Part shown: positions 45,512-53,988 of the stretch, piece by piece | How positions within the stretch are numbered: position 1 is the first letter of the stretch | How the letters are laid out: every line of letters starts with the position of its first letter | NCBI RefSeq assembly: GCF_023336905.1 | Contig: NZ_JAMBLS010000004.1 | Coordinates: 152,732-216,731 of the forward strand | DNA from: Bacteroides sp. ET71 | GTDB taxonomy: Bacteria > Bacteroidota > Bacteroidia > Bacteroidales > Bacteroidaceae | Length of the DNA stretch: 64,000 nt | Direction of reading: 5' to 3' | Program-made: the position numbers and the translations under genes | Notes under the pieces: generated by a model | Seen by the model: only the letters and a program-made list of their open reading frames with translations | Databases searched by the model: none | What the model was told of the DNA's origin: nothing

Positions 45512-46717
45512 ATGCTTCTGAACGAAGAAACCCTCCGCTTCATCCGCCAGCATGCCGCAGACGACGCGCGCACCCTGGCCCTGCACGCCCACCCCGAACC
45601 CGGCGTCGACCTGCCGGCAGCCGTGGCGCAGATTGCCGGCCGAAAGGTGCTGGCCGACAAGGTGCCGACCTGGGCGGCCGTCGACGACATTGTCTGCCCA
45701 CCGCGCCTGTCTCTGGAGCAATGCTCGTCCGAGGCAACGGCACACCACAAGGCCGGCATCGTGCAACGGTTCGGCGGAAAGCGCCAACGGCTGGCCGACC
45801 TGACGGGCGGACTGGGTGTGGACTGCTCTTTCCTGGCGCCACTCTTCGAAGAAGTGGACTATGTGGAACGACAAGAGGTGCTTTGCGAACTGGCCGCACA
45901 CAATTTTCCCCGGCTGGGCCTGACGCACATCCGCGTGCACCGGGCGGAGGCTACGGAGTTTCTGGAAGGGCTGTCCGCCGACTGGATTTTCCTCGACCCG
46001 GCGCGGAGAGACGCGCACGGGGGCAAGACGGTGGCCCTGGCCGACTGCGAACCGGACGTCACGCGGCTGGAAGACCGCCTGCTGGCCTGTGCGCCCCGCG
46101 TGCTGCTGAAGCTGTCGCCCATGCTGGACCTGACGCTGGCCCTGCACCAACTGGGGCGGGTGTGCGAAGCGCACGTCGTGGCCGTGGACAACGAGTGCAA
46201 GGAACTGTTGCTGGTGCTGGAGCGCGACTGTCCCGCCGGAGATGCCGACCGCGTGCCCATCCACTGCACCAACCTGCGCAGCGGCGCTCCCGCACAAACC
46301 TTCACCTTCACCCGACAGGCCGAGCAGAACGCCGCCTGCCCGCTGGCCGAAGCGCCCGGCATCTATCTCTACGAGCCCAACGCTGCCCTGTTGAAAGCCG
46401 GTGCTTTCCGCAGCCTGACGCAAGCATACGGAGTGAGCAAGCTGCATCCCAGCAGCCACCTCTACACGTCGGACTGCCTGGCAGAAGACTTCCCCGGCCG
46501 CCGCTTCCGCATCGTGGGCTGGAGCGGTTTCGGCAAGAAGGAGCTCAAGGCATTGCTGGGCGGCGAGCGGCAGGCCAACCTCAGCGTCCGCAACTTCCCC
46601 GCCCCGGTAAGCGAACTGCGCAAACGGCTCCGCCTGGCCGACGGGGGCAGCATCTACCTGTTTGCCACCACCCTGTCCGACGGACGGAAGGCGCTGATTC
46701 GTGCCGAAAAAGCCTGA
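45512..46717 (+). CDS. THUMP-like-domain class I SAM methyltransferase
   Basis: A 401-residue protein. The SAM-binding motif LADLTGGLGVDCSFLAPLFE is at about residue 95, followed by YVERQEVLCELAAHNF. The catalytic-loop-like motif IFLDPARRDAHGGK is typical of the THUMP-like methyltransferases. A C-terminal THUMP-like domain is seen from about 320 (GVSKLHPSSHLYTSDCLAED, RRFRIVGWSGFGKKELKALL). Likely an RNA methyltransferase; target unknown. It stands alone with its own -7 box. Confidence 0.85.
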   Translation: MLLNEETLRFIRQHAADDARTLALHAHPEPGVDLPAAVAQIAGRKVLADKVPTWAAVDDIVCPPRLSLEQCSSEATAHHKAGIVQRFGGKRQRLADLTGGLGVDCSFLAPLFEEVDYVERQEVLCELAAHNFPRLGLTHIRVHRAEATEFLEGLSADWIFLDPARRDAHGGKTVALADCEPDVTRLEDRLLACAPRVLLKLSPMLDLTLALHQLGRVCEAHVVAVDNECKELLLVLERDCPAGDADRVPIHCTNLRSGAPAQTFTFTRQAEQNAACPLAEAPGIYLYEPNAALLKAGAFRSLTQAYGVSKLHPSSHLYTSDCLAEDFPGRRFRIVGWSGFGKKELKALLGGERQANLSVRNFPAPVSELRKRLRLADGGSIYLFATTLSDGRKALIRAEKA

Positions 46718-46789
46718 ATCCTTCCCCACGGCCAACCATCAGACCATTTGTAAGCCCGTTTACGACACTGTTTTGTGAAGCGGATGCCC

Positions 46790-46797
46790 TACTTTTG
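46790..46797 (+). promoter_or_regulatory. -7 box for CDP-alcohol phosphotransferase gene
   Basis: TACTTTTG lies 39 bases before the ATG at 46836. A TTTG at 46772-46775 is too close (14 bases) to be a normal -33. Confidence 0.45.
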
Positions 46798-46835
46798 GGT
46801 TCAATTCATTTCAGTCAAAAAAAACAGAATACGTT

Positions 46836-47534
46836 ATGGGAAAAGAAACATCTCGGAGGATACAGACCTCTATACTGAATGCAGGTGAAAAGAAACTGTT
46901 AATCTGGCTGGCCCGGCGTCAGCCACGTTGGATGACCTCGGACACACTGACCTATCTGGGCGTGTTCGGTTCGCTGTTGTTCGTCGTGGGAGGCGTCCTG
47001 TCCAACCAATGCGTCGAATGGTTGTGGCTGTCGTCTTTCGGCCTCTTCATCCATTGGTACGGCGACAGCCTGGACGGCACGCTGGCGCGCGTTCGCAACA
47101 CCCAGCGCCCGGTCTACGGTTTTTTCATCGACCACACGCTGGACGCCATCACCACGTTTTTCATCTTTCTGGGCGCCGGCCTTTCGCCAGTGTTGCGCAT
47201 GGACGTGTCGCTGTTGGGACTGGCCGGATACCTGTGCCTGGCCATCTACACCTATGTCTGCACCATCCTGAAAGGTGAGTTCCGGCTGACGTATGCGGCT
47301 TTCGGGCCGACGGAGTTCCGTTTGCTGCTCATCCTCATCAACACGGTCTTCATCTACGCACCGTGGGCCAAGTTGCGTTTCGACGTGGGTGGCGGAATCA
47401 TCTTGGGAACGTTCGACTTCGTCGGTCTGGGTGTGGCCCTCATCTTGTTCCTGATATTCCTGGTACAGTTCCTTCGCGACAAACGCGAACTGGGCACCCA
47501 AGACCCGCTGAAGCCTTTCGACGGCGAAAAGTAA
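46836..47534 (+). CDS. CDP-alcohol phosphatidyltransferase family membrane protein
   Basis: A 232-residue integral membrane enzyme that joins a CDP-linked lipid or alcohol to an acceptor. The signature D-x2-D-G-x2-A-R ... G-x3-D-x3-D is visible as GDSLDGTLAR followed by YGFFIDHTLDA (around residues 77-105), holding the catalytic aspartates and metal site. About six hydrophobic segments surround it. Substrate could be CDP-diacylglycerol with a polar alcohol; family alone does not decide. Followed by GC-rich repeat sequence. Confidence 0.88.
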   Translation: MGKETSRRIQTSILNAGEKKLLIWLARRQPRWMTSDTLTYLGVFGSLLFVVGGVLSNQCVEWLWLSSFGLFIHWYGDSLDGTLARVRNTQRPVYGFFIDHTLDAITTFFIFLGAGLSPVLRMDVSLLGLAGYLCLAIYTYVCTILKGEFRLTYAAFGPTEFRLLLILINTVFIYAPWAKLRFDVGGGIILGTFDFVGLGVALILFLIFLVQFLRDKRELGTQDPLKPFDGEK

Positions 47535-47541
47535 ACGCCGG

Positions 47542-47624
47542 ACACGAGGCACAGCTCTTCCGAACACGAGGCACGGCTCCTGCGCACTCCGGGCAAAACC
47601 GTTGTGGGCAAGAGGCGTGCCTCG
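47542..47624 (+). repeat. GC-rich intergenic element with internal 22-bp tandem repeat
   Basis: ACACGAGGCACRGCTCYT occurs twice, at 47542-47559 and 47564-47581. CGAGGCAC at 47545-47552 and 47567-47574 can pair with GTGCCTCG at 47617-47624. Related copies lie at 39471 and 56499, always between genes. Confidence 0.75.
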
Positions 47625-47648
47625 CATTTTACAGCCGGCAGGCATGTG

Positions 47649-50219
47649 TCAGAAAGAAAGCTGCATGGTGGCCCTGACGCCGCGCACCTGAATGTCGGGA
47701 TGATTCCGATAGTTCAGACGCCAGACGTAGTCCAGGCGAAGGAAGTTGAAGATGTTTTCGATGCCTACGCTGGCTTCCATATAAGGCGCCCGCCCCATGC
47801 GTTGGGTGACAGAAGGGAAAGCGTATAGTCCTTCGCCGTTCTGCGCCGGGTCGTTCTTGTCCGTCAGATGCCCCCAAAGGCCGCGGAAGCAGAACACCTC
47901 GCGCCAGCGCAGTTTCTTGATGAGCGGGATGCGGTTCAGCAAGGCGCCGTTCATGTAGTACGTCAAGTCCCACGACAAGTATTCGTCGTTGATGAACTCC
48001 AGCGCGTTCATGTTGGTGTAAGTTTCCGGCTGGATGGTGTAAGTCGTATTGGCGTTGGGCAAAATCAGCAGCGGATAGGGCACGCGCGTCCACACCTTCC
48101 CTCCCTTCAGCAAGGCATCCAGGTAGCCGAAGGCGGAAAACCAGAAGCGCTTCCGCATCCCCACCTCCGTGCGTTGGTAATCGAAAGACGACCCACAGAA
48201 ACCTTTCTTCGCCATCACGTGGCTCAGGTTGAAGATGAGTGCGTCGTAGGTGATGGGGATGCGTTGGGTACGGGTCTGGTAGAACTTCTCCCCGCGCCCG
48301 TAGCGGAAGCGCAATTCCAGCTCTGTCATGTCGTAATGAGCCACCGGAGTCAGCGTCGTGCCGTCCGCGCCGATGCGGTCGAAGCGGGCATAAGGCGTGG
48401 CCTCTTCGCGCAGGTTGCGCACCGTGGCGCCGTACGAGATGCCGTTGTAGTGTTCGCGCGTATAAGTCAGTTCGGCTTTGCGCAGGTAGGTGGCGATGTT
48501 GTCCTTCTTGCGTTTGATGGCCAACATCACGTTGTCCTTGCTCGTGTACATGTAGTTTTGCCCCAGCTTGTTGAGGTCGTACATGTATTCGAACCTGAGC
48601 GAGTGTTGCGGAAACTCCAGCCGGAAATCCTTCCGCGGGGTGAAAGAATACTCCACCAGCCCGTCGTACTTCATCTTCCGGTCTTTCGTGCCATAGGCGG
48701 CATAACCCTCCAGAAACCAGTGGCGGTCGAACTGGGGCGTCGTCCCTCCCCCCAGACGGAAGCGGGCACCCTCGATGGCATTGCCGTTGATGGTACTGTT
48801 CATCGGCCCCAAGTCAAACTTGTTCTTCTCCGGGTTCTTGTTCGTAGGGATATAGCCCGACACGAGGGTGGTCACCACCTTCTCGGCAAAGTAGAAAATG
48901 GGGACAGAGCGCAGCCGCTGCATCAGCTTGTCCACGCCGTTGGGATTCTTCCGGCGTGCCATCTCCGGGCGATTCTCCGTCCAGAACATATCGGAACGCC
49001 GGTAAGCATCTTCCTGCTCCACCACGGGAGCCGGCTGGTCGAAAAGAGCCGCCTCTTCGGCGCCTGGCGGCTCAAAGCTATGCCCCCTGTACACGTTCAA
49101 CCGTTGGGCATACATCCCCTTCGATTTCTCCGTCAGCTTGAAGTTCACACGGATGTCATCCTTCGTGATAAGGCGCGTGCTGTCGGCCGTACGGCGGAAC
49201 TCCTGCTCTATGCTCATGTGCGAGACGAAGTTGAGGTTGATGTCCTTGGCCACATTCAGTACGGCGCGCCTCACAAAGTAAGTCGAGTCGAGCGCCACAT
49301 AAAGATGGCCCGTGAAACCAAACGATTCGGAGTTGAAAGGCACGAAGCCCAAGTCCATGCACGGCTGGCCGGCCACCTGCACCGTGTCCAACAGGTAATA
49401 CTTGTAGAAGGCAGGACCCAACGTAGACAGCGGACTGACGAAACGTTGCAGAAACAAGGGAATGTTGTTCTGAAAGATATCCACCTCGCGGAACGCTTCG
49501 TTCAGGAATTGCTGGATGCCCTCGCGCGAGAACACTTCGTCCACACCTGCCGACTTGCTGCCCAGCAACAAGACTTTCTCACTCTTCGGGTCGCGGCGGT
49601 AAAAGACGCGCTCCAAGCGTTCGCGCTCCGACACTGGCAGAACGGTCGTTCCGGTCTCCAGCGTATCTACGAACTCGTTCACAAAATCGAACTTCCCCGA
49701 CGTTTTCCCCTCTTTCTTGGGCTTTGGGGTATATTCGTTCAGGGCAAAAATCATGCGCTGGTAGCGTTCGTAGCTGAAATAGTCGTGGTCGCGGGGCACA
49801 TGGGCATCGCGGCGGGCAATGACCTTCCGGACAAATTCCACCGCCGGATTCCCCCGCCGCCGGTAACGCTCCCGGCCGGGCTTGATGACCACTTCCTCCA
49901 AAGCGATGCTGCTGGGCGACAAACGGATGTCCAGTCCGCGGGCAGCCTCCTTGCGGACGGGTATCCGCTTCGTGTCATACCCCATGTAGGACACTTCCAG
50001 CACGTGGCTGCCCGCCGCATTTGAAAAGGACAAAGAGAAGCGCCCCGCGTCATCGGTCTGCGCGCCAGTGTACGTGCCCTCCCACACCACTGCGGCGTAA
50101 GGCAAGGGCTCGCCCGTGATGGAGTCTGTCACTGTACCGGTGACAGACAGGCGCTGCGCCAGAAGCCAGGTTGTCCCCCAGTAGAGAAAGAAACATAACA
50201 GTAAGATTTTCTTTGTCAT
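47649..50219 (-). CDS. DUF5686 outer-membrane protein with carboxypeptidase-regulatory domain
   Basis: An 856-residue exported protein (signal KILLLCFFLYWGTTWLLAQ). Residues about 25-105 are a carboxypeptidase-regulatory-like beta-domain (VTGTVTDSITGEPLPYAAVV, LEVSYMGYDTKRIPV). The rest matches DUF5686, a long beta-rich part that looks like an outer-membrane barrel and ends in an aromatic (MQLSF). No catalytic residues are known. It is the last gene of the nine-gene lipid/polyene-like operon, 9 bases after the thioesterase, and may place or export the product at the outer membrane; that is inference. Confidence 0.88.
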   Translation of the reverse strand: MTKKILLLCFFLYWGTTWLLAQRLSVTGTVTDSITGEPLPYAAVVWEGTYTGAQTDDAGRFSLSFSNAAGSHVLEVSYMGYDTKRIPVRKEAARGLDIRLSPSSIALEEVVIKPGRERYRRRGNPAVEFVRKVIARRDAHVPRDHDYFSYERYQRMIFALNEYTPKPKKEGKTSGKFDFVNEFVDTLETGTTVLPVSERERLERVFYRRDPKSEKVLLLGSKSAGVDEVFSREGIQQFLNEAFREVDIFQNNIPLFLQRFVSPLSTLGPAFYKYYLLDTVQVAGQPCMDLGFVPFNSESFGFTGHLYVALDSTYFVRRAVLNVAKDINLNFVSHMSIEQEFRRTADSTRLITKDDIRVNFKLTEKSKGMYAQRLNVYRGHSFEPPGAEEAALFDQPAPVVEQEDAYRRSDMFWTENRPEMARRKNPNGVDKLMQRLRSVPIFYFAEKVVTTLVSGYIPTNKNPEKNKFDLGPMNSTINGNAIEGARFRLGGGTTPQFDRHWFLEGYAAYGTKDRKMKYDGLVEYSFTPRKDFRLEFPQHSLRFEYMYDLNKLGQNYMYTSKDNVMLAIKRKKDNIATYLRKAELTYTREHYNGISYGATVRNLREEATPYARFDRIGADGTTLTPVAHYDMTELELRFRYGRGEKFYQTRTQRIPITYDALIFNLSHVMAKKGFCGSSFDYQRTEVGMRKRFWFSAFGYLDALLKGGKVWTRVPYPLLILPNANTTYTIQPETYTNMNALEFINDEYLSWDLTYYMNGALLNRIPLIKKLRWREVFCFRGLWGHLTDKNDPAQNGEGLYAFPSVTQRMGRAPYMEASVGIENIFNFLRLDYVWRLNYRNHPDIQVRGVRATMQLSF

Positions 50220-50228
50220 AGTTGCAGT

Positions 50229-50651
50229 TTAATCCTTCAAGAAACGCGCTTGCCAGCGGGTGTAATAGTCAGGCTTGTCCGTCAGCAGTTCGCCGTGCGG
50301 GTCGATGAAAAGCTGCGTGGTCTCTGCCGTGCAGCACAACGCCCCGTCGCGTTCCCGGTAAATCTCATAGCTGAAGTCCAAGCGGGCACCGGGTTTGCAG
50401 ACATAACGCGTATGCACCTCTGCCACATCGTCCAGGCCCAACGGGGCCAGGTAGCGCACGTGCAAGTCGTAGACCGGAGCGTAAATGCCCGACCGGCTGA
50501 TGTCGGCATAGCCTATGCCCGGATAACGCCGGCCGAACGACTCGCGCCCGTCTTCCAGGTAGCTGACGTAAGAGCCGTGCCAGACGCACCCCATAGCATC
50601 GGTCTCGCCGAACTTCACGCGGATGCGACAGATGTCTTCCAAGAGTTTCAT
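50229..50651 (-). CDS. 4HBT-type acyl-ACP/acyl-CoA thioesterase
   Basis: A 140-residue hotdog thioesterase. The ATG at 50651 (MKLLEDICRIRVKFGETDAM) lies 7 bases after the fabG stop and gives the usual N-terminus; an upstream ATG at 50678 would overlap fabG. The motif RVKFGETDAMGCVWHGSYVS carries the catalytic aspartate of the family, and YEIYRERDGALCCTAETTQL is the second strand. It probably releases the finished acyl chain from ACP in this operon, similar to ApeK in aryl-polyene clusters. Confidence 0.88.
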   Translation of the reverse strand: MKLLEDICRIRVKFGETDAMGCVWHGSYVSYLEDGRESFGRRYPGIGYADISRSGIYAPVYDLHVRYLAPLGLDDVAEVHTRYVCKPGARLDFSYEIYRERDGALCCTAETTQLFIDPHGELLTDKPDYYTRWQARFLKD

Positions 50652-50658
50652 AGATGGT

Positions 50659-51387
50659 TCAAGTATAAAGTCCGCCATTGATGGATACTACCTCACCCGT
50701 GATGTAAGCCGCAGCAGGCGACACCAGAAAGCCTACCAGCTCGGCCACCTCGTCGGGTGTACCCAGACAGCCCAGGGGGATGGCCTTTTTCAGTTCGGCC
50801 TCGTCCAGCCCCTCCAGCATGTCCGTCTGGATGAAACCGGGTGCCACGGCGTTGACAGTGACGCGTTTGCGGGCAACCTCCAGCGCCAACGACTTGGTGG
50901 CGGCAATCAGTCCGCCCTTGGCAGCGGCGTAGTTGCTCTGTCCCGCCATACCCTTGAGGCCGGTGACACTGGCCACGTTGACGATGCGCCCGTTCTTATG
51001 CAACTGCATGGCCGGCAAAAGGGCCTGCGTCACGTGAAAGAAGCCGTTCAGCGTGATTTCGAGCACCCGGCTCCAGTCTTCTTCGGGCATCAAGGCCATC
51101 ACATGGTCACGACGGATGCCCGCATTGTTCACCAGCACTTCGATGTATTCGTCGGGGTGTTCCGTCTCCCAGGCTTCCAAGGCGCGGCTCACCTGCTGGC
51201 GGTCTGCCACGTCAAACATCAGAATCTCGCCGTCGCCCCCTTCGAGGCGTACCTGGTCGAGCGTATTTTTGGCCTCCGCCGCGTTGTGCACATAGTTAAT
51301 GAGCACCTTATAGCCCATTCGGGACAACTTCAGGCTGACAGCCCGCCCGATGCCGCGGCTTCCTCCTGTAACCAATGCGTACTTCAT
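50659..51387 (-). CDS. FabG-type 3-oxoacyl-ACP reductase
   Basis: A 242-residue short-chain dehydrogenase. Motifs are the cofactor loop YALVTGGSRGIGRAV, LVNNAGIRRD, and the catalytic Ser-Tyr-Lys in ASVTGLKGMAGQSNYAAAKG. The C-terminal PGFIQTDMLEGL and TGEVVSINGGLYT are typical of FabG. In this operon it should reduce the beta-keto group made by the ketosynthase. It is the local copy, not necessarily the housekeeping FabG. It is followed by the thioesterase after 7 bases. Confidence 0.9.
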   Translation of the reverse strand: MKYALVTGGSRGIGRAVSLKLSRMGYKVLINYVHNAAEAKNTLDQVRLEGGDGEILMFDVADRQQVSRALEAWETEHPDEYIEVLVNNAGIRRDHVMALMPEEDWSRVLEITLNGFFHVTQALLPAMQLHKNGRIVNVASVTGLKGMAGQSNYAAAKGGLIAATKSLALEVARKRVTVNAVAPGFIQTDMLEGLDEAELKKAIPLGCLGTPDEVAELVGFLVSPAAAYITGEVVSINGGLYT

Positions 51388-51403
51388 TCTTCTTCCTTAT
51401 TCT

Positions 51404-52882
51404 TTATTTATTTAATACATTGTTCCATATCCATTCTTTCCCCAACAGCTCCGCACACGTCTGCAAGGCCGTCATGGTGACTCCGTGTACTCCGTGCAAC
51501 GCCAGGTTTTGCCCCGTCAGCCAGAGATTGGGCAAAGGGGTGCGGGGCGACAGCAAAGCCATCAGCGGCTGGCGGAAATCTTTCTGCAGCCCGTAGGCCG
51601 AACCTTGAGGGGTGCAGGTGTAATCGCGGAACGTCAGCGGTGTACTGACGTAACACGCTTCCACCAGCGTACTGATGCCCGGAATGACGCGTCCGGCCAA
51701 AGCCAGACATTCGTCGGCCAGGCGACGCTTCAAAGCCAGATAGTCTTCGCCCCGACGGCCCACCGTAGTATCGGCCCAGCGCCGGCAGTGTTCCCACGTC
51801 AGGGGAGTGAGCAAATCCAACTGCCGCGCATAACCGTCGTCCGGCACGGGACTGCTCAGCAAGACGCCTCCCACGGGACCTTCGTCCAGGTAAAATTCCC
51901 ACGCATCGCGCCCCGCATAGACATAATGGTTGCAGTTCCGGTAGGGCAAGGCGCGCGGCTTCAGACGAAGCGACACGGTGCAAAGCCCGAAAGTGTTGTC
52001 TGCTGCCGTCAAGCGATGGCGATAGGATTTGCGCAAGACGCGGCTGTTTTCCAACCACGTGCACGTGACGGCGGGATGGACGTCGCTCAGGAAAGCGTCG
52101 GCCTCGTAGACCTCTCCGTCGGCGCAGCGTGCCGCCACCAGGCGCCCGTCTTTCTCCACCAGTTCCTGCACCTCGGCCCGGCAAAGCACCGTGCCCCCGC
52201 ATTGCCTGATGCCGGACACCAGGCGCCTGACGATTTGCTCGCCACCGCCCCGCAAACGCCAGCTTCCTTCCAAATAGCCCGCCTGGCAATGAGCGAAAGA
52301 GAACAGGGGCAAGGACTGACGGCGCAATTCCATGGTCAATGCGTTGCCGCCCAAGACTTCGCGCAACAGCGGGTCGCGAAAGTGTTCCTGCACATAGTCC
52401 CAGGCACCTGTCTCCAGCAAACGTCCGAAGAAAGCAGCCGACTTGCCGTTGTCCGCCGGGGTCCATTCGTCAAACTGCCGACGCAACACTTCTTGCAACA
52501 GGTCCGCATAACGGCGCAGCGCCTCCCGTTCGGCCGGGAACTCGGCGGTCAAAGCCTCGACAAACGCGTCGAAACCCTGCATGATGGGAAAAGTGCGCCC
52601 GCCAATCATCACCAGGTCAAAAGCCTTGTCCATACGCTGCCAAGGCAGGTCGGCCAGGCCCAGGTAGCAGAAGACGGGGTACAACGATTCGCCCTCGCCC
52701 ACTCCGCCTACGTAGTGAAAACCCGTGTCGAAAGACAAGCCGTCGCGCCGGTAGCTCTGCAAGCAACCGCCCGGCTGGGTGCCGCGTTCCAGCACCAGCA
52801 CGCGGCGTCCTGCCCGCGACAAGAGGTAGCCACACTCCAGACCGCCCAAACCGGCTCCTATGACGATAACATCGTATTTCAT
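51404..52882 (-). CDS. CrtI/phytoene-desaturase-like FAD-dependent oxidoreductase
   Basis: A 492-residue enzyme with an FAD Rossmann motif DVIVIGAGLGGLECGYLLSR at the N-terminus, then VLERGTQPGGCLQSYRRDG and FDTGFHYVGGVG, typical of the CrtI/CrtISO-like superfamily. The C-terminus LWLTGQNLALHGVHGVTMTA is the family FAD-binding end. In a polyene pathway it could introduce or isomerise double bonds, or act on the chain after the dehydratases. Such an enzyme is unusual in a fatty-acid operon. It stands between the FabZ-like dehydratase and fabG. Confidence 0.88.
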   Translation of the reverse strand: MKYDVIVIGAGLGGLECGYLLSRAGRRVLVLERGTQPGGCLQSYRRDGLSFDTGFHYVGGVGEGESLYPVFCYLGLADLPWQRMDKAFDLVMIGGRTFPIMQGFDAFVEALTAEFPAEREALRRYADLLQEVLRRQFDEWTPADNGKSAAFFGRLLETGAWDYVQEHFRDPLLREVLGGNALTMELRRQSLPLFSFAHCQAGYLEGSWRLRGGGEQIVRRLVSGIRQCGGTVLCRAEVQELVEKDGRLVAARCADGEVYEADAFLSDVHPAVTCTWLENSRVLRKSYRHRLTAADNTFGLCTVSLRLKPRALPYRNCNHYVYAGRDAWEFYLDEGPVGGVLLSSPVPDDGYARQLDLLTPLTWEHCRRWADTTVGRRGEDYLALKRRLADECLALAGRVIPGISTLVEACYVSTPLTFRDYTCTPQGSAYGLQKDFRQPLMALLSPRTPLPNLWLTGQNLALHGVHGVTMTALQTCAELLGKEWIWNNVLNK

Positions 52883-52897
52883 CCTTCCGTTCTTTGC

Positions 52898-53275
52898 TCA
52901 ATAGGGCAGCATCTCGCCCTTGTATTCCACGTAGACGCAGCCGCCACTGCTCACACGCGCCACGACCTGCCACTTACCGGAAGCAGGCGTCGCACTCAGG
53001 CTGACATCGACTTCGGGAGAAAGGTCTGGCGAGGCTATTGCCGTGAAGCGGCACTGCGAAATGGTATGAATGTGCAGCCGTTGCCCCACGAAGCGCTCGG
53101 CACACCGACGTATCAGCTCGACGTTGCAGACACCCGGGCACACCGGATGACCGGGAAAGTGTCCGCGATAAACCTCGCAATCGGGCAACAATGCCACGCG
53201 GAACATGGCGCCGCTGTCTGACGGAGTCGTGCCCAACAGGCGGTAATAACTGTTTTCAAAGGATTGTACTGCCAT
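52898..53275 (-). CDS. FabZ-like 3-hydroxyacyl-ACP dehydratase
   Basis: A 125-residue single-hotdog protein. The motif YRGHFPGHPVCPGVCNVELI carries the FabZ His (about 39) and Glu (about 53). The rest is short and beta-rich, ending in VYVEYKGEMLPY. Likely the active dehydratase of the chain-building set, comparable to ApeI. It is 22 bases before the FAD oxidoreductase gene and overlaps none of its neighbours. Confidence 0.88.
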   Translation of the reverse strand: MAVQSFENSYYRLLGTTPSDSGAMFRVALLPDCEVYRGHFPGHPVCPGVCNVELIRRCAERFVGQRLHIHTISQCRFTAIASPDLSPEVDVSLSATPASGKWQVVARVSSGGCVYVEYKGEMLPY

Positions 53276-53281
53276 AAGCTG

Positions 53282-53713
53282 TTATTCGTCAGAACGGATG
53301 GATACTTTCATTTGCGTGTCGGCCACGGGTTGCCCGTCTGCCCGCACTTCGGCGGAGACAACCAGGATGCCTTCGAACTCGGTCTGTATGGTGACCACCG
53401 TGTGCAGCTCGTCGCCCACACGGGGCCGCCGGTGACAGTGAAACTTCTTCACTTCGCCGATGAATCCCAGCGGCGGCCGGGTAGCTCCCGCCTGCACGGC
53501 CCTCCATCCGGCAAAGGCCGATGCCGACTGGGCGATGTGCTCCAGCACACCGGTCTCGGCCAGGCAACCCTCGTCGTCCAGAAAAAAGTTTCCGGAGCAG
53601 ACGGTGAAGCACGCCTCTGCCTCGTCGTCGGTTGCCCGCAACAAACGGTCTACCATGATGATGGGAGTCCGCTGGGGTATAAGTGCCCGGATGTCCGTTT
53701 CCTTGGGTTCCAC
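53282..53713 (-). CDS. ApeP-like hotdog dehydratase
   Basis: A 143-residue hotdog protein from GTG 53713, which lies one base after the ACP stop; longer readings use TTG and overlap the ACP gene by up to 41 bases. Segments LIPQRTPIIMVDRLLRATDD and ETGVLEHIAQSASAFAGW match the ApeP/FabA-type dehydratases, but the GHFPxxP catalytic His loop of FabZ is replaced by SGNFFLDDEG. It may work as the second half of a dehydratase pair with the 52898 gene. Start codon choice is moderately sure. Confidence 0.8.
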   Translation of the reverse strand: MEPKETDIRALIPQRTPIIMVDRLLRATDDEAEACFTVCSGNFFLDDEGCLAETGVLEHIAQSASAFAGWRAVQAGATRPPLGFIGEVKKFHCHRRPRVGDELHTVVTIQTEFEGILVVSAEVRADGQPVADTQMKVSIRSDE

Positions 53714-53714
53714 G

Positions 53715-53957
53715 TCAGGCCAGGTGAGATTCAATGTAATTGTAAAGGTCGGCAAACGTTTTTATTTCGCGCAGTTCTCCGACGGGAATCTTTATCTTGT
53801 ACGTTTGTTGGATGATGGCCACCAGGTCGACCAGGCTCAGGCTGTCCAGTTGGAGCGTCTCCCGCACGTTGGCTTCGGGCGTGAACAAGGCTGCATCTAC
53901 TTCAAATTCATCAGCCAGCAGGCTGTTTACTTTCTCTACTATCTCTTGACGTGTCAT
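53715..53957 (-). CDS. Acyl carrier protein
   Basis: An 80-residue ACP. The phosphopantetheine attachment serine is Ser39 in the motif QLDSLSLVDLVA. It carries the growing chain for the ketosynthase, FabG and dehydratases of this operon. Acidic and helical as expected (for example MTRQEIVEKVNSLLADEFEV). It is separate from the housekeeping ACP. Sited 31 bases after the ketosynthase stop. Confidence 0.93.
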   Translation of the reverse strand: MTRQEIVEKVNSLLADEFEVDAALFTPEANVRETLQLDSLSLVDLVAIIQQTYKIKIPVGELREIKTFADLYNYIESHLA

Positions 53958-53988
53958 AGCAATGGTGTTTTAAAAGTTCTTCTTATGT